From Demequina sp. (GTDB lineage Bacteria; Actinomycetota; Actinomycetes; Actinomycetales; Demequinaceae): a stretch of DNA of 47,271 nt. Of this stretch, positions 38,429-47,271 are shown one piece after another. The notes beneath the pieces are model-generated. The model was not told where the DNA came from and did no database searches. It worked only from the letters and a program-made list of their open reading frames with translations. The translations under genes and the position numbers were made by a program. How positions within the stretch are numbered: the first letter of the stretch is position 1; the number at the start of each line of letters is the position of its first letter. The stretch covers positions 1 through 47,271 of the forward strand of contig JASBTB010000076.1 in NCBI GenBank assembly GCA_030148645.1. The letters are read 5' to 3'.

Positions 38429-40360
38429 ATGAGCACCGACGTCACCCTTCCCGCGCTCGGAGAGTCCGTCACCGAAGGAACCGTGACCCGCTGGCTGAAG
38501 TCAGTGGGCGACACGGTCGCAGTGGACGAACCCCTGCTTGAAGTGTCGACCGACAAGGTCGACACCGAGATTCCCTCCCCCGTAGCCGGAACCCTGCTTG
38601 AGATCCTCGTGAACGAGGACGACACCGTGGAGGTCGGTACCGTGTTGGCCCGACTAGGCGATGCGTCCGACGAGAGTTCCGGACCCGCTGCCTCGCCGAC
38701 CGCTGCCCCTGCCGCACCTTCGGCTCCCCCTGCCGCACCTTCGGCTCCCCCTGCCGCACCTCCGGCTCCCCCTGCCGCACCTCCGGCTCCCCCTGCCGCA
38801 CCTTCGCCCCCTGCCGCACCTTCGCCCCCTGCCGCACCTTCGGCGCCCCCCGCCGCACCTTCGGCTCCCGCCGGTGCATCGCCAGCAACCCCGCCGCCCA
38901 GCGCCGAAGCACCAAGCGAGCCCACCGGCAGCGCACCCGTTGTCCCCGCCGCACCATCCGGCGACGCCACTGACATCACCCTTCCCGCATTGGGGGAATC
39001 CGTGACCGAGGGCACCGTGACGCGTTGGCTCAAGGCAGTGGGCGATGAGATCGCGGTGGACGAACCCCTCCTCGAAGTGTCCACCGACAAGGTCGACACC
39101 GAGATTCCCTCCCCCGCCGCTGGCACGCTCCTGGAAGTCCTGGTGGGCGAAGACGAGACGGTCGACGTAGGCACAGTACTGGCGAGGGTGGGATCCGGGG
39201 CGCCTGTACAGCCCGCGCCCACTCGCGAGAGCGCACCGGGAGCCAGCCAGGAACCGGCGGCGCCCCCAGCCCAACACCCCACGGAAGCTGAGCCACCCAC
39301 CGTTTCACCGGAGCCTGCGCCTGCTGCTACTCAGCCCTCCACTCAAGAGTCCCCACCGCCCCAGGCGGCCCCCGCGCCAGCACCACAGCAGGAGTCCACT
39401 GGTGGCGCCGAATCTGGCGTCGGTTCCACCTCCGGATACGTCACGCCGATCGTGCGAAAACTCGCCGCCGAGCGTGGCGTCGACCTTGCTCGAGTGGAGG
39501 GCACCGGAGTGGGAGGACGCATCCGCAAGGAGGATGTGCTCGCGGCACCGCAACCAAGCACACAGGAAGCCCCCGAGCACCAGCAGACCTCTGAGAAGGC
39601 CTCCACCACCTCCACATCGGCGCCTGACGACACGAAGCCATCGCTTCGCGGAACCACGGTCAAGATGAGCCGAATCCGCAAGATCACCGCAGAGAAGATG
39701 CTGGAGTCGTTGCACGGAATGGCGCAACTGACCACCGTAATCGAGGTTGACTGCTCTGCGATCTGGGCCTTGCGCACCGCGAGAAAATCCGCGTTCGAGG
39801 ATAAGCACGGCGCCAAATTGACGTTCCTGCCGTTCTTCACCAAGGCGGTCGCCTCTGCACTGCTTGAGCACCCCAACCTCAACGCATCCGTCGACGGCGA
39901 CTCGATCGTGTATCACGGCGAGGTGAACCTTTCGCTCGCTGTCGATACGAACAAGGGCCTCATGTTGCCCACGTTGCGCAACGCGCAGGACAAGTCGATC
40001 GCCGAGCACGCCCAGCAGATCGCCGACCTCGCCAACCGAGCCCGTTCGGGTGGCCTCAAGGCCGACGAGATCAGCGGCGGCACGTTCTCGGTGACCAACA
40101 CCGGCTCCGGCGGCACCCTGCTCGACACACCCATCGTGCCGTCACCGCAGGTAGGAATCCTGGCCACGACCATCATCGAGAAGCGTGTGGTCGTGAGTAA
40201 GGGCGCTCACGGCGAAGACGTCCTGTCCATCAAACCGATGTGTTACCTGCCGCTGAGTTACGACCATCGGATCGTGGATGGCGCGGACGCAGCACGCTTC
40301 CTCCAGAGCATCAAGAGCCTTGTCGAGGCAGGCGACTTCGAGTCGTCGCTCGACCTCTAG
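38429..40360 (+). CDS. sucB: Dihydrolipoamide acyltransferase (E2; 2-oxoglutarate dehydrogenase type) with two lipoyl domains
   Basis: Two lipoyl domains with EVSTDKVDTEIPSP, Pro/Ala linker, peripheral-subunit-binding domain (VTPIVRKLAAERGVDLARVEGTGVGGRIRKEDVL), catalytic domain ending YLPLSYDHRIVDGADAARFL. Confidence 0.95.
   Translation: MSTDVTLPALGESVTEGTVTRWLKSVGDTVAVDEPLLEVSTDKVDTEIPSPVAGTLLEILVNEDDTVEVGTVLARLGDASDESSGPAASPTAAPAAPSAPPAAPSAPPAAPPAPPAAPPAPPAAPSPPAAPSPPAAPSAPPAAPSAPAGASPATPPPSAEAPSEPTGSAPVVPAAPSGDATDITLPALGESVTEGTVTRWLKAVGDEIAVDEPLLEVSTDKVDTEIPSPAAGTLLEVLVGEDETVDVGTVLARVGSGAPVQPAPTRESAPGASQEPAAPPAQHPTEAEPPTVSPEPAPAATQPSTQESPPPQAAPAPAPQQESTGGAESGVGSTSGYVTPIVRKLAAERGVDLARVEGTGVGGRIRKEDVLAAPQPSTQEAPEHQQTSEKASTTSTSAPDDTKPSLRGTTVKMSRIRKITAEKMLESLHGMAQLTTVIEVDCSAIWALRTARKSAFEDKHGAKLTFLPFFTKAVASALLEHPNLNASVDGDSIVYHGEVNLSLAVDTNKGLMLPTLRNAQDKSIAEHAQQIADLANRARSGGLKADEISGGTFSVTNTGSGGTLLDTPIVPSPQVGILATTIIEKRVVVSKGAHGEDVLSIKPMCYLPLSYDHRIVDGADAARFLQSIKSLVEAGDFESSLDL
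38707..38872 (+). repeat. In-frame 18/21-bp tandem repeats in the E2 Pro/Ala linker
   Basis: Reiterated CCTGCCGCACCTTCGGCTCCC-type units encoding PAAPSAP/PAAPPAP/PAAPSP. Confidence 0.9.
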
Positions 40361-40363
40361 CGC

Positions 40364-41257
40364 ATGCGCGTCGCCATTTCTGGTGCGTCGGGGTTGATTG
40401 GATCGGCCCTGACGGAATCGTTGAGTGCAGACACCCACACGGTGGTGGCGCTCGTCAGACGCCCGTCACGTGGAGACAACGAGTCGTCGTGGGACCCCAC
40501 CACTCACACGATCGACCGGGACGTCATCGCGTCGGCCGACGTCGTGGTCAACCTTGCTGGAGCGTCGATTGGTGGCAAACGCTTCACCCAACGCTACAAG
40601 CAGGTCGTGAGAGCGTCGCGCCTTGACTCGACGGCCACAATCGCCGACGCCATCGCCGCCGTCAACCCGTCCGTCATGCTGCTCCAGGGCTCTGCCATGG
40701 GCTACTACGGCGACCGCGGCGTGCAAGAACTGACCGAACGCGTCGAACCCGGTCAAGGCTTCCTGGCGGACGTCAGCCGGGACTGGGAGGCGGCCGCGGC
40801 GCCCGCAGTCGACGCCGGCGCGAATGTCGCGTACCTTCGTACTGGCCTCGTCTTGGCGGGACACGGTGGTTTCGCACAACGACTGCTTCCCCTCGTCAGG
40901 CGCGGTCTGCTGGGGTCCCTCGGCGGTGGCGATGCGCGGCAGTCGTGGATCACACTTGAGGACCACGTGCGCGGCATGCGGTTCCTGATAGACAAGCGGC
41001 ACCAGGGTCCGGCAAACCTCGTGGCTCCGCAGGCCGCATCGCTTGCGGACATCATTGCCGCGATAGCGCACGCCTTGGGTTCGCGGCCCGGGCTTACCGT
41101 GCCGTCGTGGTTGCTTCGCACGGTGATTGGCGAGGCTGCGGACGATTTGCTCGCGTCGCAAGCGGGCGTACCTGGAGTCCTCACGAGGTTGGGCTTCGAA
41201 TGGTCACACCCGACCCTGGAGTCAGCGGCGCGCTACGTCGCGGATAGCGCGAAGTAG
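40364..41257 (+). CDS. TIGR01777-family NAD(P)-binding (SDR epimerase-like) protein
   Basis: MRVAISGASGLIGSALTESLSAD, VVNLAGASIGGKRFTQRYKQVVRASRLDSTATIADAI, LLQGSAMGYYGDRG. Confidence 0.92.
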   Translation: MRVAISGASGLIGSALTESLSADTHTVVALVRRPSRGDNESSWDPTTHTIDRDVIASADVVVNLAGASIGGKRFTQRYKQVVRASRLDSTATIADAIAAVNPSVMLLQGSAMGYYGDRGVQELTERVEPGQGFLADVSRDWEAAAAPAVDAGANVAYLRTGLVLAGHGGFAQRLLPLVRRGLLGSLGGGDARQSWITLEDHVRGMRFLIDKRHQGPANLVAPQAASLADIIAAIAHALGSRPGLTVPSWLLRTVIGEAADDLLASQAGVPGVLTRLGFEWSHPTLESAARYVADSAK

Positions 41258-41274
41258 CAAGGTCGACGCTGCCG

Positions 41275-42477
41275 CTAGGTCCCTTCGTCCGGCGTGGCGT
41301 CCTCCGCCGAGCGGACCAGCCAGCTGGCTTGGTCGCGCACTAGTTCGAGATCCACTGTCTGCGAGTAGGAGTCGAATTGCGTCTTTTGGCCATCCACGGT
41401 GACGGCGTGATCGCTCAAAGTGTAGGTCACCCGCACCACCGCAACATTCGGCGTCGCGACCGGGGCGGACTCCACACTGACCCGGTCGATTGTGGCGGTC
41501 AGTCCGTCCACGACCATCCGGCCCGACGCGAGCGCGAGGGCGGTGGCCTCAGCCTCCGCACGGGCGGGCGTACCTGCAGCTGTCCATCGGAGCAACGCCT
41601 CACCATTGGCTGTCTGCAGGGCGCGAAAACGCGCCTGGGTCGCTTCGCGTGCTACCCAGGTAGGCTCCCGCTGCGCCGGTAACTCACCTGCACCGGGTGC
41701 GGTCGTGGGGGACGGCGCGGTTAGCGCGGGCACAGCCACCCATGCACCTATCGCCACGACGACGACGGCGACCGCGAGAAGCCGCCTCCCCGACCACCTG
41801 CGTGCCGTCTGGTAGCACCGCCAGATGCGCGGACGCGGCAGTGTCCTCACCGTGCCTGTATGCGCGGCCGCCGCCCGCATCGACGAGGCGACGCCACGTG
41901 GCGGATGCTGGAGTGGCTCCGGCGGGGCACACGACCCGAGCGCCCGCGCCACCATGGCGGCGGTGGGGCGCGCAGCGGGGTCGACGTGGGTCATCGGTTC
42001 GGTCCAGGCCCGCACGCGCTCCGCCTCTGGCCCACTGACGCACGACGCGAGCATCCGACCGAGGTCTGCGACATCGTCGGGCGGGGTGGAGTTCGCCGCA
42101 CCGTCAATGAGTTTGCCCACGACGGGGCCACCCGACGGTAGCCGCACAGCGCTCGCGTCGACCGCACCGTGCGCCAAACCCGCCCGGTGCAACGCGGAGA
42201 GCGCCTCAGCCACGGCCATGCCTACCCAGACACACTCTCCCGCCCTGAGAGGCCCGCGACCCTCGAGCGTCGCCTGCAGCGTCGGTGTTTCCTGACCCGA
42301 CTCGACCACGGCAACTGCGTCTCCTGGCAGCATGGTGACGCGGGAGGGCACATCAAGAGCCGGGTGTCCGACGTTCGCGATAGCGGCCACCCTGGCCCGC
42401 ACAGCCTCGAACGCCTCGTGCCCCTGGCCGACAACGCGCTCACGAGCCACCGGATCCGCCGTGCTGAGTGAAGTCAT
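41275..42477 (-). CDS. Degenerate protein kinase-like (pseudokinase) membrane protein
   Basis: Kinase C-lobe-like ALSALHRAGLAHGAVDASAVRLPSGGPVVGKLID (HRD and DFG lost), TM LLAVAVVVVAIGAWVAVPAL, extracellular C-terminal domain. Confidence 0.75.
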   Translation of the reverse strand: MTSLSTADPVARERVVGQGHEAFEAVRARVAAIANVGHPALDVPSRVTMLPGDAVAVVESGQETPTLQATLEGRGPLRAGECVWVGMAVAEALSALHRAGLAHGAVDASAVRLPSGGPVVGKLIDGAANSTPPDDVADLGRMLASCVSGPEAERVRAWTEPMTHVDPAARPTAAMVARALGSCAPPEPLQHPPRGVASSMRAAAAHTGTVRTLPRPRIWRCYQTARRWSGRRLLAVAVVVVAIGAWVAVPALTAPSPTTAPGAGELPAQREPTWVAREATQARFRALQTANGEALLRWTAAGTPARAEAEATALALASGRMVVDGLTATIDRVSVESAPVATPNVAVVRVTYTLSDHAVTVDGQKTQFDSYSQTVDLELVRDQASWLVRSAEDATPDEGT

Positions 42478-42513
42478 GCACCTACGATGCAGCGTCCGCG
42501 CCCCCCGCGGGCG

Positions 42514-42522
42514 TTATCCACA
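42514..42522 (+). promoter_or_regulatory. Isolated DnaA-box consensus TTATCCACA
   Basis: Exact 9-mer in the intergenic gap between the MMPL stop (42545) and pseudokinase start (42477). Confidence 0.35.
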
Positions 42523-42544
42523 GGACAAGATTGGCACGTCGGAC

Positions 42545-44719
42545 TCAGTCACGGAACGCTCGCGCCCAGGGCCACCACGACACCCTGCCAAGATCCGAAA
42601 TCAGGCCGGGGACCAGCAGGGACCGCACCACGAAGGTGTCGATCAGCACACCGAACCCCACAATGAACGCGATCTGAGCCAGGAAGATGAGCGGCAACAC
42701 CCCAAGTGCCGCAAAGGTCGCCGCCAGCACGATTCCCGCAGAGGTGATCACCCCACCCGTCACGGCAAGCGCCCGACGCACGCCCAGACTGGTGCCATGC
42801 ACGAGCGCCTCCTCCCGGGCGCGCGACATCAAGAAGATCGAGTAGTCGACCCCCAACGCCACGAGGAACACGAAGCCGAGTAGCGGCGTGCCCGGATCCA
42901 TACCGGGGAACCCCACAATATAGTTGAATACGAGGGCTGACACTCCCAGTGCGGCACCGAACGACACAATGTTCGCGAGCACAATGATCGCGGGGGCCAC
43001 CAAGGACCGCAACAGCATGACCAAGACCACAAAGATGACGACGAGGATCACCGGGATGATCACCTGGATGTCGCGGTCGGTCGTCAGGCGCGTGTCCAGC
43101 GACTCGGCCGCCGCGCCACCCACGAGCGCGCCCTGGGACACCGGATGGACCACGTCGCGGATTTGGGCCACCACGTCTTGAGCCGCCCTGGCCGTGGACG
43201 ATGCTTGGGTCACCGCAACGATCTCGACGCGCCCATCGACCACGATCGGGTCCTCGGGGACTGTGCCTCCAGGTGCCCCCTGCGCGACTGCGGGAGTCAG
43301 CAGGTAGGCGTCGTCGACGCCCTCCACAGCTTCGACCGCACTCAACACGGCATCGGAGTCCCCTTGGGCCACGATGATCCTGACGGGAGCGGTGGCTCCC
43401 GCCGCGAAGTGTTCCTCCAGAACCGCGAACCCCTCGACGGATTCGGTCGTGGTGAGGAAGACATCACGGTCGCCCAGACCGTCGGCCTTGAGTTGAGTCA
43501 GGCCCGCGGACATGACGAGTAGCAGGGCACCTGCGCCAATCCATACACGTCGGGGGCGGGCATCCACGGCTCGCGACACGCGACCCCACACGCCCGACCG
43601 CGCCTCGACGGCCTCAATAGCCGTGGCGTCGGCTTCGTCGTCGCCCAGATACCGCGGTCGAGCGGGCCAAAACACCCCGCGGGCGTGCTTGCCGCCGATC
43701 AGCAGCAACGCGGGCAGCAGGCTCAGCGCGGCGAGGAAGGCACTCGCGATGCCGATCGCGCCCGCCGGGCCGAGCGACGCATTCGACTTCAGGTCGGACA
43801 GCAGCAGCACGAGCAGCCCGGCGACGACCGTTCCGGCCGATGCGGCGATGGCGGCGATCGACCGCCGCCATGCCTCGCGCATGGCCGCGTAGGGACTGCG
43901 ACGATGTAGCAGCTCCTCGCGGTAGCGCGCCACCAACAACAGGGCATAGTCAGTGGTCGCGCCCACCACGAGGATGAACATGATGCCCTGCGATTGGCCA
44001 TTCAGAGTGATGACATCGCCCTTGGCCAAGGCGTACACGAGGACAATCGCGGCCGACAGCGCGATCATCGAGGTGGCGAGAACCAGTAGCGGCAGCACAG
44101 GGCTGCGGTACACGATCAACAGGATCACCAACACGACGAGCAGCGCCACGACCAACAAGATGCCGTCGATGCCGGAGAAGGCCTGCACGAGGTCTGCCAC
44201 CAGCCCGACACCACCCGTCAAATAGCCGTTCGCGTTCAGATCCTGTGCCGCCCAGGTGGCACGCACACTCGTGGCGAAGAGCTCTCCCAAGGTCGCTTCC
44301 CCTGAAGCCTGGGCGAACAGGGCGGCATCGACGTCAAACACCACGAGCATGGCCTGGCCGTCCTGCGCGGGCACCACTTGAGGGTCCCGTGTGAGGATGT
44401 CGCCCGCGGTACGGCCTTGATCGTCTCCCTCGAGCGGCGCGGCAACGACCGCGTCGACGAACGACTGCACAGCGTCCGCCTGCTCGGCACCCACGCCGTC
44501 GATGACGAACAGCCCGGGAACCGCGTCGGACGGCACAAACTCGGCGTGCGCTGCAGCGGCCTTAGTGGACTCTGCCGACGACGGCAGGAACACGGAGTTG
44601 TCGTTCTCCTGGACGGAACTGAGCACGCCGAAGGTTTGACCTCCGACCCCTCCGATCCCCAGCCATACGGCGATCGTCGCGATCACAAGGACGGGTCTCC
44701 ACCAGGTGCGAGTCTTCAT
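42545..44719 (-). CDS. MMPL-family transporter (RND-like, 12-TM)
   Basis: Trimmed to MKTRTWWRPVLVIATIAVWLGIGG...; two repeated TM blocks, LVVGATTDYALLLVARYREEL and LVALGVDYSIFLMSRAREEAL. Confidence 0.95.
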   Translation of the reverse strand: MKTRTWWRPVLVIATIAVWLGIGGVGGQTFGVLSSVQENDNSVFLPSSAESTKAAAAHAEFVPSDAVPGLFVIDGVGAEQADAVQSFVDAVVAAPLEGDDQGRTAGDILTRDPQVVPAQDGQAMLVVFDVDAALFAQASGEATLGELFATSVRATWAAQDLNANGYLTGGVGLVADLVQAFSGIDGILLVVALLVVLVILLIVYRSPVLPLLVLATSMIALSAAIVLVYALAKGDVITLNGQSQGIMFILVVGATTDYALLLVARYREELLHRRSPYAAMREAWRRSIAAIAASAGTVVAGLLVLLLSDLKSNASLGPAGAIGIASAFLAALSLLPALLLIGGKHARGVFWPARPRYLGDDEADATAIEAVEARSGVWGRVSRAVDARPRRVWIGAGALLLVMSAGLTQLKADGLGDRDVFLTTTESVEGFAVLEEHFAAGATAPVRIIVAQGDSDAVLSAVEAVEGVDDAYLLTPAVAQGAPGGTVPEDPIVVDGRVEIVAVTQASSTARAAQDVVAQIRDVVHPVSQGALVGGAAAESLDTRLTTDRDIQVIIPVILVVIFVVLVMLLRSLVAPAIIVLANIVSFGAALGVSALVFNYIVGFPGMDPGTPLLGFVFLVALGVDYSIFLMSRAREEALVHGTSLGVRRALAVTGGVITSAGIVLAATFAALGVLPLIFLAQIAFIVGFGVLIDTFVVRSLLVPGLISDLGRVSWWPWARAFRD

Positions 44720-44771
44720 GTGACTACCCAACGCGCGTATGACAATGGCATTCCTGGGTTAGCCTGAACGC

Positions 44772-45476
44772 ATGCAGATCCTCAACCTGCTTGACGGCCA
44801 GCACCGTGACTATCGCGAGATGTGGGCGCTCCAGCGAGAGATCCACGGCGAGGTCGTGGCCGGGCACCGGCCCGACACCACCATCCTGGTTGAGCACTCA
44901 AGCGTCTACACCGCAGGCAAACGCACCGCCGCGTGGGATCGTCCCGTGGACGACACCGAGGTCATCGACGTGGACAGGGGCGGCCGGATCACGTGGCACG
45001 GCCCGGGGCAACTCGTGGGATACCCGATCGTGAGGCTACGGGAACCTCTCGACGTCGTCGAGTACGTGCGTCGCCTGGAGCAAGCCATTATCGAGGTGTG
45101 TGCGGGCTACGGCCTGCAGACCCTCCGCGTGGCGGACCGCTCGGGGGTGTGGCTTCCCGCCACCGAGACGCGGCGCGAGCGCAAGATTTGCGCGATCGGA
45201 GTCCGCGTCGCCACACGCGTGTCCATGCACGGGTTCGCGCTGAACTGCAGTCCCGACCTGACGGCATTCGACAAGATCGTGCCGTGCGGCATCGCCGATG
45301 CGGACGTCACCTCGCTGAGTGCCGAACTTGGCCGCACCGTGGAGATAGCCGAGGTGGTGCCCGCAACGCTGGCCGCACTCGAGACGGCTTTGGCCGACAT
45401 ACGATGGGAGTCTGAGCGTGCGGATGCCGCACCGCACCGCACCGAGAAAGCCCCACAACCCCAGGAGACCGCGTGA
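44772..45476 (+). CDS. lipB: Lipoyl(octanoyl) transferase
   Basis: [26 protein letters not shown]...[30 protein letters not shown] 6 nt before ATG. Confidence 0.96.
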   Translation: MQILNLLDGQHRDYREMWALQREIHGEVVAGHRPDTTILVEHSSVYTAGKRTAAWDRPVDDTEVIDVDRGGRITWHGPGQLVGYPIVRLREPLDVVEYVRRLEQAIIEVCAGYGLQTLRVADRSGVWLPATETRRERKICAIGVRVATRVSMHGFALNCSPDLTAFDKIVPCGIADADVTSLSAELGRTVEIAEVVPATLAALETALADIRWESERADAAPHRTEKAPQPQETA

Positions 45477-46474
45477 CGCTCGCCCCCGAAGGCCGCAAGA
45501 TGTTGCGCGTCGAGGCCCGCAACGCCGAGACGCCCATCGAGCGCAAGCCCGAATGGATCCGCACTACCGCCACCATGGGCCCCGAGTACAAGGAACTCAA
45601 GTCCTTGGTCAAGGGCGGGAGCCTGCACACGGTGTGTGAAGAGGCGGGTTGTCCCAATATCTTCGAATGTTGGGAGGACCGTGAGGCGACGTTCCTCATC
45701 GGTGGCTCGCAGTGCACCAGACGCTGCGACTTCTGTCAGATCGACACGGGCCGCCCCGCCAACCTCGACCGCGATGAGCCGCGTCGGGTCGCAGAGTCGG
45801 TGCACCAGATGGGCCTCAAGTACTCGACGATCACCGGTGTGGCTCGGGACGACCTCCCCGACGGTGGGGCCTGGCTGTATGCGGAAACCGTGCGCCAGAT
45901 TCATGCGCTCAACCCTGGCACGGGCGTCGAGTTGCTGATCCCCGACTTCAACGCGGAGCCGGACCAGTTGGCCGAGGTGTTCTCCTCCCGACCCGAAGTG
46001 CTCGCCCACAACCTGGAGACGGTGCCGCGCGTGTTCAAGCGCATCCGTCCCGCCTTCACGTATGAGCGCTCGCTGTCCGTGCTGACCTCAGCGCAGGCCG
46101 ATGGCTTTGTGACCAAGTCCAATCTGATCCTGGGCATGGGTGAGACATTCGACGAGGCCGTCCAGGCGCTCCAGGACTTGCACAATGCCGGTTGCGACCT
46201 GCTGACGATCACCCAGTACCTGCGTCCGAGCCCCCGCCACCACCCCGTGGACCGGTGGGTCAGGCCCGAGGAGTTTGTGGAACTGTCGACTGCCGCGCAG
46301 GAGATAGGTTTCCTGGGCGTGATGTCCGGACCGTTGGTTCGATCGTCCTACCGCGCCGGGCGGTTGTGGGCACAGGCCATGACACGCAAGGGTCGCAGCA
46401 TTCCAGCGCAGTTGAGTCATCTGGCCCAACCGATGACGGCGCGCCAAGAGGCCTCGTCGCTGTTGGTGAGGTAA
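45473..46474 (+). CDS. lipA: Lipoyl synthase (radical SAM)
   Basis: [71 protein letters not shown] overlap with lipB. Confidence 0.97.
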   Translation: MTLAPEGRKMLRVEARNAETPIERKPEWIRTTATMGPEYKELKSLVKGGSLHTVCEEAGCPNIFECWEDREATFLIGGSQCTRRCDFCQIDTGRPANLDRDEPRRVAESVHQMGLKYSTITGVARDDLPDGGAWLYAETVRQIHALNPGTGVELLIPDFNAEPDQLAEVFSSRPEVLAHNLETVPRVFKRIRPAFTYERSLSVLTSAQADGFVTKSNLILGMGETFDEAVQALQDLHNAGCDLLTITQYLRPSPRHHPVDRWVRPEEFVELSTAAQEIGFLGVMSGPLVRSSYRAGRLWAQAMTRKGRSIPAQLSHLAQPMTARQEASSLLVR

Positions 46475-46549
46475 ACACACCCGCGTTCCACCTCCGCGGA
46501 TCTGGCACGCGGGCCCAAGTGCGCGCAGGGCGTCTAGACTGGGCGCATT

Positions 46550-47271
46550 ATGGCGAAGAAATCATCCCCCGCACCCAAACAGCGTTGGTATAAGACCCTG
46601 TGGCAGGCCTATTCGGTCACCGCGAAAACCGACAAGAAACTCCCGTGGATACTCGGCAGCATCGTCGTGGTCCCCCTCGCGGTCGGAATCGTCGCGGGGG
46701 TGATGACGGACGGCCTGGCCGCCACGATCTACAGCCCCCTCATTGCACTCCTGCTCGGCGCCGTGGTGGCGCTGTACGTGCTGACGAGGCGTTTCGAGAA
46801 ACAGATGTTCCAGCAGATGGAGGGCGTGTTGGGCGGCTCGCTTGCCGTCGCACAGTCCATCACCAGGGGCTGGCAGTTCGCCGAGGAACCCATCGCCGTG
46901 GACCAGAAGACTCGCTCCGTGGTCTTCCAGGGCGTCGGCAATGGTGGCGTGGTGCTCTTGGCAGAGGGCGGTAACGCCGCTCGTCGGCCCGTCACTCAGA
47001 CCGTCGCTCGGCTGGCGAAACTCGTTCCCGGCGTGCCGGTTACCCCGATCTACGTGGGCCACGGGGAGGGCGAGGTGCCGCTGAAGCGTCTCACCAAGGA
47101 GATCAAGGCCACCAAGACCAAGCGCTTTGGCCGTGGGCTACGCAAGGGACTGTCGTCGGCCGATGCCCAGACGGTGCGGGCGCGCCTTCGCGCCATGGGC
47201 GGCCCACAGTTGGCCGTGCCAAAGGGAATGGATCCCACCAAGGCCAGGGCCGACCGCAAGGCGATGCGCGG
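46550..47271 (+). CDS. DUF4191 domain-containing membrane protein (truncated by window end)
   Basis: Manual translation from ATG 46550: MAKKSSPAPKQRWYKTLWQAYSVTAKTDKKLPWILGSIVVVPLAVGIVAGV...; no stop before 47271; follows lipA. Confidence 0.88.
   Translation, partial: MAKKSSPAPKQRWYKTLWQAYSVTAKTDKKLPWILGSIVVVPLAVGIVAGVMTDGLAATIYSPLIALLLGAVVALYVLTRRFEKQMFQQMEGVLGGSLAVAQSITRGWQFAEEPIAVDQKTRSVVFQGVGNGGVVLLAEGGNAARRPVTQTVARLAKLVPGVPVTPIYVGHGEGEVPLKRLTKEIKATKTKRFGRGLRKGLSSADAQTVRARLRAMGGPQLAVPKGMDPTKARADRKAMR

Noticed and set aside
38407-39300. Gly/Ala-rich minus-strand ORF opposite sucB
   Set aside because: Antisense reading of the Pro/Ala linker repeats; not a PE-PGRS-like protein.

Overview
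The window is a dense, high-GC chromosomal core region of an actinobacterium. Gene content and order look Micrococcales-like (inference). I support about 46 CDSs; the last runs off the right edge. Main blocks: sigA (-), DUF4192 (-), polyprenyl synthase; an Rv2175c-like DNA-binding protein (-); LysM/transglycosylase; PASTA Ser/Thr kinase; ROK glucokinase - acyltransferase - PPi-type phosphofructokinase - class II DAHP synthase (all -); acyl-CoA synthetase; DEDDh/GIY-YIG (UvrC-like) fusion; trpD; ctaE-qcrC-qcrA-qcrB; sodA; ctaC-ctaD-ctaF (-); a cysteine-desulfurase-like gene overlapping tusA, with a convergent erpA; glycerate kinase; nadA; aldo/keto reductase; pyrD/pepA; lpdA and a two-lipoyl-domain E2; a degenerate-kinase membrane protein and an MMPL transporter (-); lipB-lipA; DUF4191. 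I found no tRNA, rRNA, CRISPR array, phage or transposon. Best leads: (1) a cysteine desulfurase homologue with no lysine anywhere, so no PLP Schiff-base residue, that keeps the catalytic-Cys motif and is translationally coupled to an also lysine-free TusA; (2) two divergent gene pairs whose leaderless promoters interpenetrate, within a wider TAnnnT-N6/7-start-codon pattern; (3) a three-copy 9-bp direct repeat resembling the MtrA motif upstream of the LysM/transglycosylase gene; (4) a 3-copy 41-bp hairpin-bearing intergenic tandem repeat; (5) a degenerate membrane pseudokinase. Product names come from reading motifs in the supplied translations; no database search was run.
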